64,000 nt of DNA from Nitzschia sp. DOCU1 (taxonomy: Eukaryota > Bacillariophyta > Bacillariophyceae > Bacillariales > Bacillariaceae): the NCBI GenBank assembly GCA_951394045.1, contig OX595990.1, forward strand, positions 2,038,549 through 2,102,548, read 5' to 3'. The notes under the pieces were generated by a model. That model did no database searches. It worked only from the letters and a program-made list of their open reading frames with translations, and was not told where the DNA came from. Position 1 is the first letter of the stretch; the number at the start of each line of letters is the position of its first letter. The position numbers were made by a program, and so were the translations under genes. This document shows, piece after piece, positions 55,066 through 64,000 of the stretch.

Positions 55066-56592
55066 GATTTCTTCCGATGGAACATTACGGAAACATGCCT
55101 GGCTTTGACCATGTTTCGCTCGGAATTAACTGTCAAGACTGGCATTTTGTTTCTAATTCTCGTTCTGGCCAAGTCACTTCACTGGGTGGCAGAACTACGG
55201 GAAGGACACTTGCGTATGACCCAAGAAGCCGTGGTGGTGCATCCGCCTACCGGTTGGCCCGGACTTCAGTGGCCCCACTTGAAATTATTCATGTGTTTGA
55301 TGCTGCTACAACTCTTTGATATACTGGCCGTCTTGCAGTGTGGACATGATATTATGAAGCATGGGCCCAGCGTATCGATCTTGTTTGCCTTTGAGGGAGC
55401 CATCCTCCTAGTCAGTGTCATGTCCTCGATCCTTTTGTGGAATTTGCACGTCCTCGATGGACTCTTCAATTACGCTCACGAGACAACGCGACCCGGTCAG
55501 ATGTTGCATGGCTGGATTCATCCATGGAAGGATTACAAGGCGACTTTGGTCTTTGCTGTCGAAGTTCAAGCACAAGCTGCCAAGTTTTTCTTTTATGTTA
55601 CTTTCTTCGCCATCGTAATGACCTACTATGGTCTCCCTATCAACCTTTTCCGAGAAGTTTACATGAGTTTCCAGTCTCTCAAGCAGCGACTCGTGGCCTT
55701 TGGCAAGTATCGCCAACTCATGGCCAGCATGAATCGGTTCGAAAATCCAACGGCAGAAGAATTGGAAGAGTCGGGGGCAACTTGCATTATTTGTCGAGAT
55801 GAAATGACAGTGATTACTACCAAGCGTTTGCCAGGATGTGGTCATTTGTTTCACAAGAGTTGTCTCCGAGACTGGTTGCGTGAGCAACAGTCCTGTCCAA
55901 CCTGTCGAGGGGACATTACGGCTATGCAGGAGCGCCAACGACAGCGCGATGCGGCGGCAGGGAGGCAGCAGCAGCTACAAGTAGAAGAGCAGCAACAACA
56001 ACAGCAGCCAAATCAGGAAGAAGGAGAATCCACCGAGGATCATGTCGCGTCATCTGTAACGTTTGAAGATGATTGCGACGAGGCCAACAACGCTAACAAT
56101 ACAGAGCACCACGAGCAACGACGGCTCAAAGACCCTCCTTCCTACGCCTCGGCTTCTTCTCCCGTACCAGCCAAACCAAGCATCAAAACGTCAACACGGT
56201 TTGGGGACTCGAATAGTACTTCGTTTGACGACGACAAGAAACCCGCTGCCAAGTCATCATCATCATCACCACCACAACCAAGTACTCGCGAAAAGCATGT
56301 TCGTATTCAGCCGCCGCATCATCATGCCGCTGATTCCGATCCTTTGCGAAACGAACGACCAGCGTTCCCTGCATTTTATCGGGTGACGCAAGACGAAGGT
56401 GCTTCTGTTTACAACAATGGAGAATCTATATCCTTTGTCATTCGCGTGGTGCCCTATGGTGTTATCATTCTGGGACAAGAGCTATCTTGGAAAAAGGTTG
56501 ACGAAGATGGGGAGAGCCGACTAATGGTCCGAATGCCAGATGGTTGGGTCAAGGATATGGACGTGGAGAGGATCACAGCAGTCCCCCTATAG
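55066..56592 (+). pseudogene. HRD1: HRD1/synoviolin E3 ligase, 3' part
   Basis: The remaining 508 residues of HRD1. The opening DFFRWNITETCLALTMFRSEL matches the conserved family segment around WYAVTETCLAF. Four further membrane segments follow, then ATPEEL-like TAEELEESG and a RING-H2 finger (CIICRDEM, LPGCGHLFHKSCLRDWL, CPTC) at about residues 384-424 of the full protein. The tail has a Gln tract, low-complexity acidic and Ser-rich stretches, and an 80-residue C-terminal piece (FYRVTQDEGASVYNNGESIS to ERITAVPL) that I do not recognise. HRD1 forms the retrotranslocation channel and ligase of ER-associated degradation; its partner E2 lies just upstream. Confidence 0.92.
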
Positions 56593-57115
56593 TATTTCAG
56601 CGCGTAGCCGAACGGTTTACAATGTCTTGCTTCTTGCTTGGTGGAAGGCATATAGTTCTATGGACCAGGCAACTTATTCAAATCGTTCATTGTAGGTTGC
56701 TTGGGGCTGCTACTTCTGTGGGCCATCGTGTTTGCTTCTTCAATTGCCTCTTGCTACCGCGGGCGGTTGGCGGTAGTTTGCTGGTCGTTCGATGGGATAG
56801 GTGCTACAAGCTAGTACGATTCCGTTCCTATGCCTTGCATCAGCATGGAGACGGACGGAAGGAGCTACTACTCTAGAGAGAGAGGATGGATGGAGGACGG
56901 ATATCCGGAGAGACGAATCTTTGACCACTTCGATCAAATTGGTACATTTTCAGACCCTTTGTCTGCTACCAGGCACAGTACGCGCACCGCACCACAGCAG
57001 CATCCGAGGAAATTTTCCCGCCCAAACGTTGCGGGAACATCGATTATGGCGATGACTTTCTCAGAAAGTAACTTGAGCACAATATCGTCTATTGACCGCA
57101 GTAACCGACCCCACT
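56593..57115. other. Intergenic
   Basis: 523 bp between HRD1 and the secreted protein gene. No gene recognised. Confidence 0.5.
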
Positions 57116-57631
57116 ATGGGAGCAATCAAGAAACATGTTATTCTGGCGCTGTTAATGTTGGCGATACCCGCTCAATTCGTGGCTGGAAGCGTCGATGTCG
57201 AGGAATTTTCGGATCCAACGGACGGCGACGATTCTGATCAAGTCTGCGTGACACTCGAGAAGTTTGGAAGTGGATGCAGTGGCCACGTCCAGGCGACCAA
57301 CACGTTCACAGCACTGACGAAACCGGGATCTCCCTGCAAACACACGGCAAACATGAAAGACAATTCGGCGCGAGACCAATACTGCGACGCCAATGGCGTC
57401 TTCCATCAGAAAGTGTTTGTCCACAATACGCACTGCAAAGTTGGCTGGGAACAAAAGGCGTTTTCGCCAATGAAACTGACTTACACACACGACAAGTGCA
57501 CATATGGATACAAACTCAAGTCGTGCACACCGGGACCTTGTGAAGAGTCTCCCGATGCTGGGGGCTTGGCGTTGGCAGGGGATGAAGCGATCATCGAAGA
57601 TGTTGCGAGGCAGCTACGGCGCTTACGCTAG
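57116..57631 (+). CDS. Small secreted cysteine-rich protein
   Basis: 171 residues. A clear signal peptide (AIKKHVILALLMLAIPAQFV) is followed by a short acidic segment and a domain with about nine cysteines, spaced as if in disulfide pairs (VCVTLEKFGSGC, PGSPCKHTANM, QYCDANG, THCKVGWEQ, DKCTYGYKLKSCTPGPCEE). I do not recognise the family. The start is the ATG that heads the signal peptide. It may be secreted or wall-associated; no repeat or binding motif decides this. Confidence 0.72.
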   Translation: MGAIKKHVILALLMLAIPAQFVAGSVDVEEFSDPTDGDDSDQVCVTLEKFGSGCSGHVQATNTFTALTKPGSPCKHTANMKDNSARDQYCDANGVFHQKVFVHNTHCKVGWEQKAFSPMKLTYTHDKCTYGYKLKSCTPGPCEESPDAGGLALAGDEAIIEDVARQLRRLR

Positions 57632-58395
57632 GGTGGAATGAATCATGCTTCTTCGTGGCGAATGTCTTTGTGGTTTATCGATTTACTGTACTATATTACG
57701 GAGTGTGGATCTTCGCGAGAAATGACTTGGGATTAAAACACTAATGGTACTTTTCGATGTAGCAGACCAACAACAAGAAGACCGCGTCTTCGAGTGGCGT
57801 GAATACGTGCTCGCCCACGAAGCTTGTTACACTAGGATTAGGATATTTTGACTGGAGTTCTCTCCCCGGCTGTAAGAGCATTCTAGCTTTCAAACAGCAA
57901 AATATGGATACCCAAGAGGACGTAGCCAGGCTACAAGTCGACGAGGCGCGGAAAGCCCGGAACGCCTTTCTAGTAGTAGTAAAGCAGCAGCGAAGGGTGC
58001 GCTCTGCCACTATACTAGGTAACAACAGCAACGCTGCGAATATGCTAGGCTGATAGCAGCATACAAAATGGACACTAGATGGTAGCATGTGTAAGTCACG
58101 AAAGGGAAGAGGATAATTTTATTGTTGTTGTTCTTCTTGTTGTTCCTCAGGCCAGCAGCCCCCGCCGGCCGACGACGACTGCTGCGAAATGACAACATCC
58201 TCACCCTCGGGTGCTAATGGGGGTGCGGCTCCTGCTGGTCGCGAGCTGAAGGAGGAGACACGAGCGGAAGAAAAACACGCTCTCGCCTCTGCTACTACTG
58301 CTGCGTTCTCGTCGTCTTGTTACTTAGTAATTTCTTGTTGTTGGTGTGATGATGTGCTGGTTCTTCTTCTTGCTGCTGCTTCATCATGTTACCTA
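57632..58395. other. Intergenic between convergent genes
   Basis: 764 bp. No gene recognised; an 84-codon plus-strand frame at 57799-58053 has no supporting feature. Near 58110-58150 there is a TTGTTGTTGTTC-type simple repeat. Confidence 0.45.
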
Positions 58396-60261
58396 CTACT
58401 CATCCTCCTGCCAAGAACCGGCTTCTTCTTTCATCTTTCTTTGTCGACGTTTTGCTCTTGTACTTGACTTATACTTGCTGTCAAGTCGTTCACGCAAGGA
58501 CTGTCCAACCTTTTCTCTCGCCAAAACATCTCCAACTTCCATCCATCTATCATCATTCTTGTCTTTCTTGACAAATCTACCTCCGGGACTTGTTTGCCGG
58601 ACTGCATCCACGATCTGTGAAACAACCAGGATTTTTTCCATTCGGGATTTTGCCTCGTCGTAGCGTGGAACTGACTTGTCGATCAAACTACGGAATCTGA
58701 TATTGCCTGGATGGTCTCGAGCGCCCCTACCCCTTGCACAGATAACGTCGCATGGACCAGGAGAAAAGGATGACGGTAGCTTTTGAGATACCACGAGTTT
58801 TCTTGTGGTTAATGAGGAGGCTTCTTCTTCTGAGGTGTTACTTGTAGTACGACGAGAGGGTAGCCTCCTCGTCGTCTTCCTCTTGTTCTTCCCTACTACT
58901 AGATCATGAGGGCGGGGAGGGTCGACATGCTTCTGGAGGAGGAGCTCATGATCATGCTGCTGTTCCTTTTCGAAGTTATTGAGAGCCCCCGCCGCATCAC
59001 CACGCTCTGTTCGGGGACGATGATCCTTCGTGTCATCCATGAAGAAAGATGCAGCACCGTCGGTGCTGGTGGTGGTACTACCAGGAGCCCGCGCAGCAGC
59101 AGTACTAGAACTAGAAACTCTTCTTGCTGCCTGCTTGTGATCAAAGAATCCAGCCACGGTTGTTGTGGAGGCGATCCCAGGATGAGTTGCTCCCGGACTG
59201 TGCATCTGGGGGGCGCCACCACCAGCGTGGAGGTAAAAGTCGTCTCTTTCATTTATTGGTGTTGCGATGGTGCTGGGCATGCTGCTGCTGACTTGCGGCC
59301 CGCCCCAGTCGGGGGCTAGTGCTACTATTCCTCCGGCAGTCGTGCTGGAGAGGACTGTCGTGGAAGTAACTCCTGCAGCTTGAGGATGAGAGTAGTAGTA
59401 GTTTGTGCGATTGGCATTGTAGACAGCGGCTTCTTGTTGTTGCACTTCTTGCGATTGATGATAATGATGTTGATAGTTACCGTGATCATCGCGCCAGCAG
59501 AATTCACCATGATCATAATAGTTGTAGGAATTGTGCTGCGGGGGCTGCTGGTGGGGAGGAGGATAGTTGCCATTTGAGGAAAAAGTAGTACTAGCACCGC
59601 TGCTAGTAGTACAGTGAGAATGGTAATAATTGTTGTGTTGTTGGTGTCCCGGATCATGGTAGTAGTTATGTTGTGGTGCTGGTCCTTGAGGATAAAATGG
59701 GTCCATCGCCCACCAAGAAGAAGAAGAAAAAGAAGAAGAATCGTTGCTTCGAGGCTGGCCCTGAAACGGCAGAGGGCGAGGAAATGATATTCTTGTTGTT
59801 GACGGATTGTTTCTTGGGGACTGCTGACTGTGATCAGAAGCCGTTGGGTCTTGATACTGTATGGCGTTGTGTTGAATTGAAAGAAGCTCTTCACAATCGT
59901 CCTCATTCTCCTCCCTCCTGACGATACCAGCAGCACTTGCAGGAGGAGGGGCGTGGAAGTTGTTGGAAGGCACCGCCGCAAGAGGATTTCGCGTACTACT
60001 AGTATTAATACCAGGCAGCAGCATACCGGCATCATCGATAGCCGGATTCACACTTAGCTCGCCACAACTTGCATCTGCCGTTGTTATTCCTTCTCGTTCG
60101 TGCAACGCAGATGAAATAGGAGAAGACGCAATAACAAGTGCTGGCGGCGGTCCGCCACGTTCTGCTTGTTTAGCGGCTGCTTCTTCATGATCATCATTTC
60201 CCTCGTTTGATCTCCTCCTCATTGTTGTAAGTCCCTTCTTGTCTGGTAACTCATTTGCCAT
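58396..60261 (-). CDS. DUF6824 protein with long His/Asn/Tyr/Gln-rich N-terminus
   Basis: 621 residues, one exon, ATG at 60261. The DUF6824 domain is C-terminal, at about residues 500-600: GPCDVICARGRGARDHPGNI, VVSQIVDAVRQ, GRFVKKDKNDDRWMEVGDVL, DSKYKSSTRAKRRQRK. Residues about 175-290 are low-complexity, with repeated HNYYHDP, QQHNNYYH, HNSYNYYDH, NYQHHYHQSQ. Such prion-like tracts favour condensates in other nuclear proteins. A basic KNKRKTTRRLPSRRT precedes the domain and could be a nuclear signal. The third DUF6824 gene in the window. Confidence 0.83.
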   Translation of the reverse strand: MANELPDKKGLTTMRRRSNEGNDDHEEAAAKQAERGGPPPALVIASSPISSALHEREGITTADASCGELSVNPAIDDAGMLLPGINTSSTRNPLAAVPSNNFHAPPPASAAGIVRREENEDDCEELLSIQHNAIQYQDPTASDHSQQSPRNNPSTTRISFPRPLPFQGQPRSNDSSSFSSSSWWAMDPFYPQGPAPQHNYYHDPGHQQHNNYYHSHCTTSSGASTTFSSNGNYPPPHQQPPQHNSYNYYDHGEFCWRDDHGNYQHHYHQSQEVQQQEAAVYNANRTNYYYSHPQAAGVTSTTVLSSTTAGGIVALAPDWGGPQVSSSMPSTIATPINERDDFYLHAGGGAPQMHSPGATHPGIASTTTVAGFFDHKQAARRVSSSSTAAARAPGSTTTSTDGAASFFMDDTKDHRPRTERGDAAGALNNFEKEQQHDHELLLQKHVDPPRPHDLVVGKNKRKTTRRLPSRRTTSNTSEEEASSLTTRKLVVSQKLPSSFSPGPCDVICARGRGARDHPGNIRFRSLIDKSVPRYDEAKSRMEKILVVSQIVDAVRQTSPGGRFVKKDKNDDRWMEVGDVLAREKVGQSLRERLDSKYKSSTRAKRRQRKMKEEAGSWQEDE

Positions 60262-61384
60262 TGTGCTGTAAAGCCATTAAAGCCCGAAGCATGATAATAC
60301 TCATCTTTCCTAAACCTTGATTTGTTTGCCTGCTGGTTGCTCTATCTGACCTCACAAGAGAAAAATAATCACGAACGCGAATCCTGTGCTATGGACTATC
60401 GTGTCAGTGCAGATTCAGTTATTAATGAAGTTCTTAATGTGACTTGAGGGATGGGAACTACTTTAATTCGAAAAAGAATCACCATAACCAAGATTATTTA
60501 TGGTGGGCTCTGTGCTGGCGCTTCGGCAATAAAGAAATTACAACATCGACCGCGTTCAGGATTGAGAGTGCTGGTTGAAAACTGCACAGGCGATGAGGCG
60601 TTATCACGGAAAATACCGGTAGTTCATGAGAATCACGAGAAAGATATATGGTAAAAATGTGCTCTGGTACGTATGCTTCCCAAAGTTACAGTACTATCCA
60701 GTCCATTTCTGTTGCTGTTCATCCTTCGCTATCTTTGAGACAACGGTCTACCGTACCGCCGGTTCTGTGAATCGTACTTACACGTGATTTGTAGTCAACG
60801 AGGCTCCCTACCACTGCTCGAACTCAAGTGGGTGGATGCTAGTAGGAGACGACTTAGGATCTCTATCTCTAGTAGAAGCAGTAGTTATCACCAGTTGCGT
60901 GCTACATAGTGCGGCTCTTCCGATCCTTTCATCATGGCATCAGCATGGCGTCCTTCTTCTCGTCTTCCTTGGCTTGTTGTTATCATACCTTTACGGCAGT
61001 CACATCCTCATCGTTTCTCATCCTTCTAGCTGGTAGATCAGTGTTCTTCAGAAGCCCGAGTTTATCTTAAGAGCTTCTTCTTGACGAAAACAAGGTGCCC
61101 TGCTGCATTCTCTAGTAGTAGCAGAATCATTTTAGTAACAATGGACGGTATCATGCCGGCTACGACTGCGCGAGTCGGCCGAGCTTTTGAAGCCCAGGGC
61201 GATCAAAATAGTCGATCAAGTCGAAGATTTTTCCCGCGATGACGTTTTTGTCTGACACATGTCATGAAAATGACGAGCCGACAAATGCATCACAAAATCA
61301 TCGGACTATTCAAGTGTTTCTCAAAAGCAGCACAACAGAAGTAGCATCACCATTGCCCTATCTATTCTTAAGAAATTCGACAAC
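60262..61384. other. Gene-free stretch, divergent promoter side
   Basis: 1.1 kb between the DUF6824 and FKBP starts. Short frames at 60451-60654 and 60836-61036 have no recognisable features. It holds both promoters. Confidence 0.5.
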
Positions 61385-62177
61385 ATGATTATTAGACCCT
61401 TCTTCGCAACTGCATCATTGGGACTTTTTCTGTTTCTTTTGCAAGATGCCGCTCATGGCTGGGGTGGCGGACGACCATTGGTCGATCGGCGTCAAACTTT
61501 GGTGGGAATCGGTTCTTCTGGCCTCGCCATTGTATTTGGTGCTCCGTCCATTTCCCATGCTGGGATTGATCCTACGCTACTAAAGAATCTTCCCGTTCAA
61601 GGAGATGAATCGGGTGCCGTACAACGACTTCGTCAAGTGGAAGCCGTCCAACGTCCGTCGTCCGATCTAGTGGATATTCCATTCACAGAACTACCGAGCG
61701 GCGTCTCATTTCGAGAATACCGAGAAGGAAAAGGGGATGCAGGTATGGATATACTGGGAACAAAACCGTGATCATTCTTGTGGGTTGTCGGCCTCATCTC
61801 CCCCCACCTTTTTTATTATAGTCGTCCAAAATGGCTCCAAGGTCGCCGTCGAAATGACCATTCGTTGCAAATCGTTTTCGACCGTCAACGAACCAGGTGG
61901 TATCAAGTATTATTCTACCAAGGACGATACCGAATTCAATGAACTAGCTTGGACTGTAGGAAGTGGCGAATTGTTACCTGCATTGGAAGAAGGCATGATG
62001 GGCATGCACAAAAATGGCCTACGACGAATCGAAGTTCCTTCCATGCAAGTCTTTGCGGCCCGCAAAGCCAATCAATTGCCGCTACCCACGACCAAAGATG
62101 GCAAACGACGATTTGAAAGTTTGTTCAAGACGGATGCTACTCTGCTATTTGAAGTCTTAGTAACTCGAATCAAGTAA
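61385..62177 (+). CDS. Thylakoid-lumen FKBP-type peptidyl-prolyl isomerase
   Basis: Exons 61385-61742 and 61822-62177 (79-bp intron, GTATGG...TTATAG) encode 237 residues. FKBPs speed cis-trans isomerisation of proline bonds. The N-terminus starts with an ER-type signal (FFATASLGLFLFLLQDAAHG). A second signal follows: twin Arg (DRRQTLVGIGSSGLAIVFG) ending SISHAG, which fits Tat import into the thylakoid lumen. The FKBP domain starts at LPSGVSFREYREGKGDA and includes NGSKVAVEMTIRC, KYYSTKDDTEFNELAWTVGS, LLPALEEGMMGMHKNGLRRI. Several active-site aromatics of FKBP12 are replaced, so activity may be low, as in many lumenal FKBPs. It converges on the LRR gene. Confidence 0.9.
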
Positions 62178-62316
62178 ATAATGGTCTAGTGTTATTATTA
62201 TTGATGGCGATTGGATTTACAAGGCGATTCTATCTATCTGTCGTTTTGTTGTTCTGTGTGCTTTCTCGTGCATGGAATGGGTGCATTTTCCCCATCCAAA
62301 AGCACACAAGGCAATT

Positions 62317-63570
62317 CTATCTGTCATTGTTGTTTGTTGTATGTTGTCTCGTCCATAGAACAGGCGCATTTCGTATCAAAAAGTACAGCGCCTCTACATC
62401 GTCTCGAGATCGTTCCAACACCAAAGGCCAAACACCAACTTGGCGCGGATTATGTCGGAGCAAGCTCCGTCCCGCCGCATTGAGACGACACCAAAACGCA
62501 ATTTGTTGTGCTTGGGGAGTAAGTCGAGGACAGGTATGACTCAAATCCCTCAAAGTATCATTCCCGGACATGGTCAGTCCGTTCAAGGAATCAAACTGAT
62601 TGGATTTGAGATTCAAGGATTGCAAAGTTTGATTTTCCTCAAGTGCTCGACTCACAGCCTCGAGACCTTTGGCATCTAGTGCATTCCCACACCAATCCAA
62701 TACCTCGAGTCCCGTGTTGACTTTTAGAGCGTCTCCCAACAAGGTACAATCCCGCAAGGCATTTCCCGACAGTCTCAAACATTTGAGCGATGTATTGCTG
62801 CAAAGCGCTCTCGTTAAAGGTCGTACACACAATTCCATAGGTCTCGGCAATTGACACGTCAACTCTAATCTTTCCAATGGACAATCCGAAGCTTCCAACC
62901 ACATTGCCAAGGCTTCCATTCCTTGTTCATAACAACAATTAATGGACAAATCGAGCCGTTTCAAACTAGGAAATCTACCCTTGCGACTTAGAGCGTGAAC
63001 GATCCGGGCGACTCCCTGGTCGGACAAGACGCAGCTTTTAAAGGACAATACTTGGAGGTTTTTCCAGGCACCTTTTTCTAACGATTTAACCAATGCCTGT
63101 AAATCTTGGTCTTGATCCAGAGGACTTCCATCCAATCTCAAACTTTCCAAATTCTGTATTTTGTCCAGTTGTCCCAACAATACAGAAAAACAATGACAGT
63201 GCTGCGGTTTTTTGTAATGAATCGACAAGGCCTTGAGATGTGGCAATAGAGTCAAGACGTGCATACATTCCGCATTCCACTTGGTGACACGATGCAAAGT
63301 CAATTCTTGTACGCCGTGGCATTGTTGGAGTATTGCCAGCAGAGTGTCGGGCCAGACTTCGCACATTCTCAGTATGAGTCGTCGAATGGGATGGCGTTGC
63401 AAGACTTGTTGGAGAGTTTTCGCAAGAGCATTGGAAATGTACACACTGGACACTTCGAGTTCTTCTATTTGGTGGTCGTCGTCATGTTGGAGACACGGCG
63501 AGAAAGGATCATCGTCCAATGCCATATCGGCACGCGGATAAATGTGAACCTTGTGGGATGTAATCTTCAT
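62317..63570 (-). CDS. Leucine-rich repeat protein, ribonuclease-inhibitor type
   Basis: 417 residues, one exon. About eight repeats of the L-x-x-L-x-L-x-x-N/C-x-L type can be read (QNLESLRLDGSPL, KNLQVLSFKSCVLSDQGV, PSLKRLDLSINCC, TSLKCLRLSGNALRD, TGLEVLDWCGNALDAKG, QTLQSLNLKSNQFD). The end matches a motif common in diatom LRR proteins: FWCRLNAAGRSLLRHNP, VWPLVLERS, ALYFLIRNAPVLW. There is no signal peptide or kinase domain, so it is probably a soluble binding protein. The 3' end is 139 bp from the convergent FKBP stop. Confidence 0.87.
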   Translation of the reverse strand: MKITSHKVHIYPRADMALDDDPFSPCLQHDDDHQIEELEVSSVYISNALAKTLQQVLQRHPIRRLILRMCEVWPDTLLAILQQCHGVQELTLHRVTKWNAECMHVLTLLPHLKALSIHYKKPQHCHCFSVLLGQLDKIQNLESLRLDGSPLDQDQDLQALVKSLEKGAWKNLQVLSFKSCVLSDQGVARIVHALSRKGRFPSLKRLDLSINCCYEQGMEALAMWLEASDCPLERLELTCQLPRPMELCVRPLTRALCSNTSLKCLRLSGNALRDCTLLGDALKVNTGLEVLDWCGNALDAKGLEAVSRALEENQTLQSLNLKSNQFDSLNGLTMSGNDTLRDLSHTCPRLTPQAQQIAFWCRLNAAGRSLLRHNPRQVGVWPLVLERSRDDVEALYFLIRNAPVLWTRQHTTNNNDR

Positions 63571-64000
63571 ATTGTATTGTGCAGTAGTTACATGGACAAT
63601 GGACAGAAATGGAAGGAAGGAATAATCCGAACTTCCGACCCATCACAACAAACGAAGATTGAGAGAGAAAGATCTCGGCGAGAGAGAGAAGAAGGCGGGT
63701 TCTTTTGGCTCGGATTTTTTTGATGTGACAGCAGATGATGTCCGTGTCTGTCCACGCGCAGATGGCCATCTCATTCGAACATGGGGTCTCCGACCATTCG
63801 ACTTTTTCGACTGTTATGGACCACAACTTTTTGACTTGTTCGAGTATTTCCAAGTTCGATCGGGACGGGACTATGACGGGACTATGGCACTTTGAGGGAC
63901 GTGGAACGGGTTTCGCCGGCGCTCGCTGTTATATGTACATCTATATACTTGAAAAAGAAGAAACGCCAGCAGTCTGTAAGTAAGCATATCCAAAAATGCT
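63571..64000. other. Intergenic, window end
   Basis: Promoter side of the LRR gene. No gene recognised; a GA-rich stretch lies at 63660-63700. Confidence 0.45.

Noticed and set aside
57799..58053. 84-codon plus-strand frame downstream of the secreted protein
   Set aside because: No start context, domain or homologue known to me; it lies between two convergent 3' ends.

Overview
The window is nuclear DNA from a diatom, most likely a pennate species. The evidence is short GT-AG introns of 70-180 bp, plastid preproteins with a signal peptide followed by a phenylalanine junction, three proteins with the stramenopile domain DUF6824, a diatom-style LRR protein, and Copia retrotransposons of the type called CoDi. 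About 19 host genes or gene remnants share the window with three LTR retrotransposons.

Layout. 0.6-3.2 kb holds decayed, partly duplicated pieces of GCN1 on the minus strand. 3.7-12.5 kb holds two convergent copies of an unrecognised nuclear-looking gene. The second copy is cut in its coding sequence by a 5.55-kb Copia element (6423-11973, minus strand, 5-bp TTGCT target duplication) and also carries an in-frame TGA. 13.6-16.8 kb is a Ty3/gypsy element with almost identical LTRs but no gag, protease or RT N-terminus. 17-38 kb is ordinary gene space: a DUF6824 protein, a Sec63-domain protein without a J domain, a three-domain fusion (degenerate SpeD, aminopropyltransferase, SET), plastid BipA/TypA, a BCNT/Swc5 protein, two tandem TMEM65-ACT fusions, a membrane protein, a second DUF6824 protein, seryl-tRNA synthetase and an NAD(P)-binding protein. 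38.5-56.6 kb is a ubiquitin/ERAD neighbourhood: a 2,444-residue UBR N-recognin, a tail-anchored E2 (UBE2J2/Ubc6 type) and HRD1. HRD1 is split by a complete 6.28-kb Copia element (48775-55059) whose two LTRs look identical. 57-64 kb carries a small secreted Cys-rich protein, a third DUF6824 protein with a His/Asn/Tyr-rich N-terminus, a thylakoid-lumen FKBP and an LRR protein.

How the genes relate. Sec63, UBE2J2 and HRD1 all act at the ER membrane in translocation and ER-associated degradation, and UBE2J2 and HRD1 are next to each other on one strand. BipA and the FKBP are plastid-directed. For both Copia insertions, reading across the empty site restores the host frame exactly, so both are recent insertions into coding exons; the HRD1 one may be heterozygous. 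The first Copia element has an inverted copy of an LTR segment exactly where a tRNA primer-binding site would lie, which suggests self-priming. The second has a site matching the D-arm of initiator tRNA-Met.

All identifications come from reading the sequence and recalling families; no database search was run. Exon junctions are predicted from GT/AG signals and reading-frame continuity.
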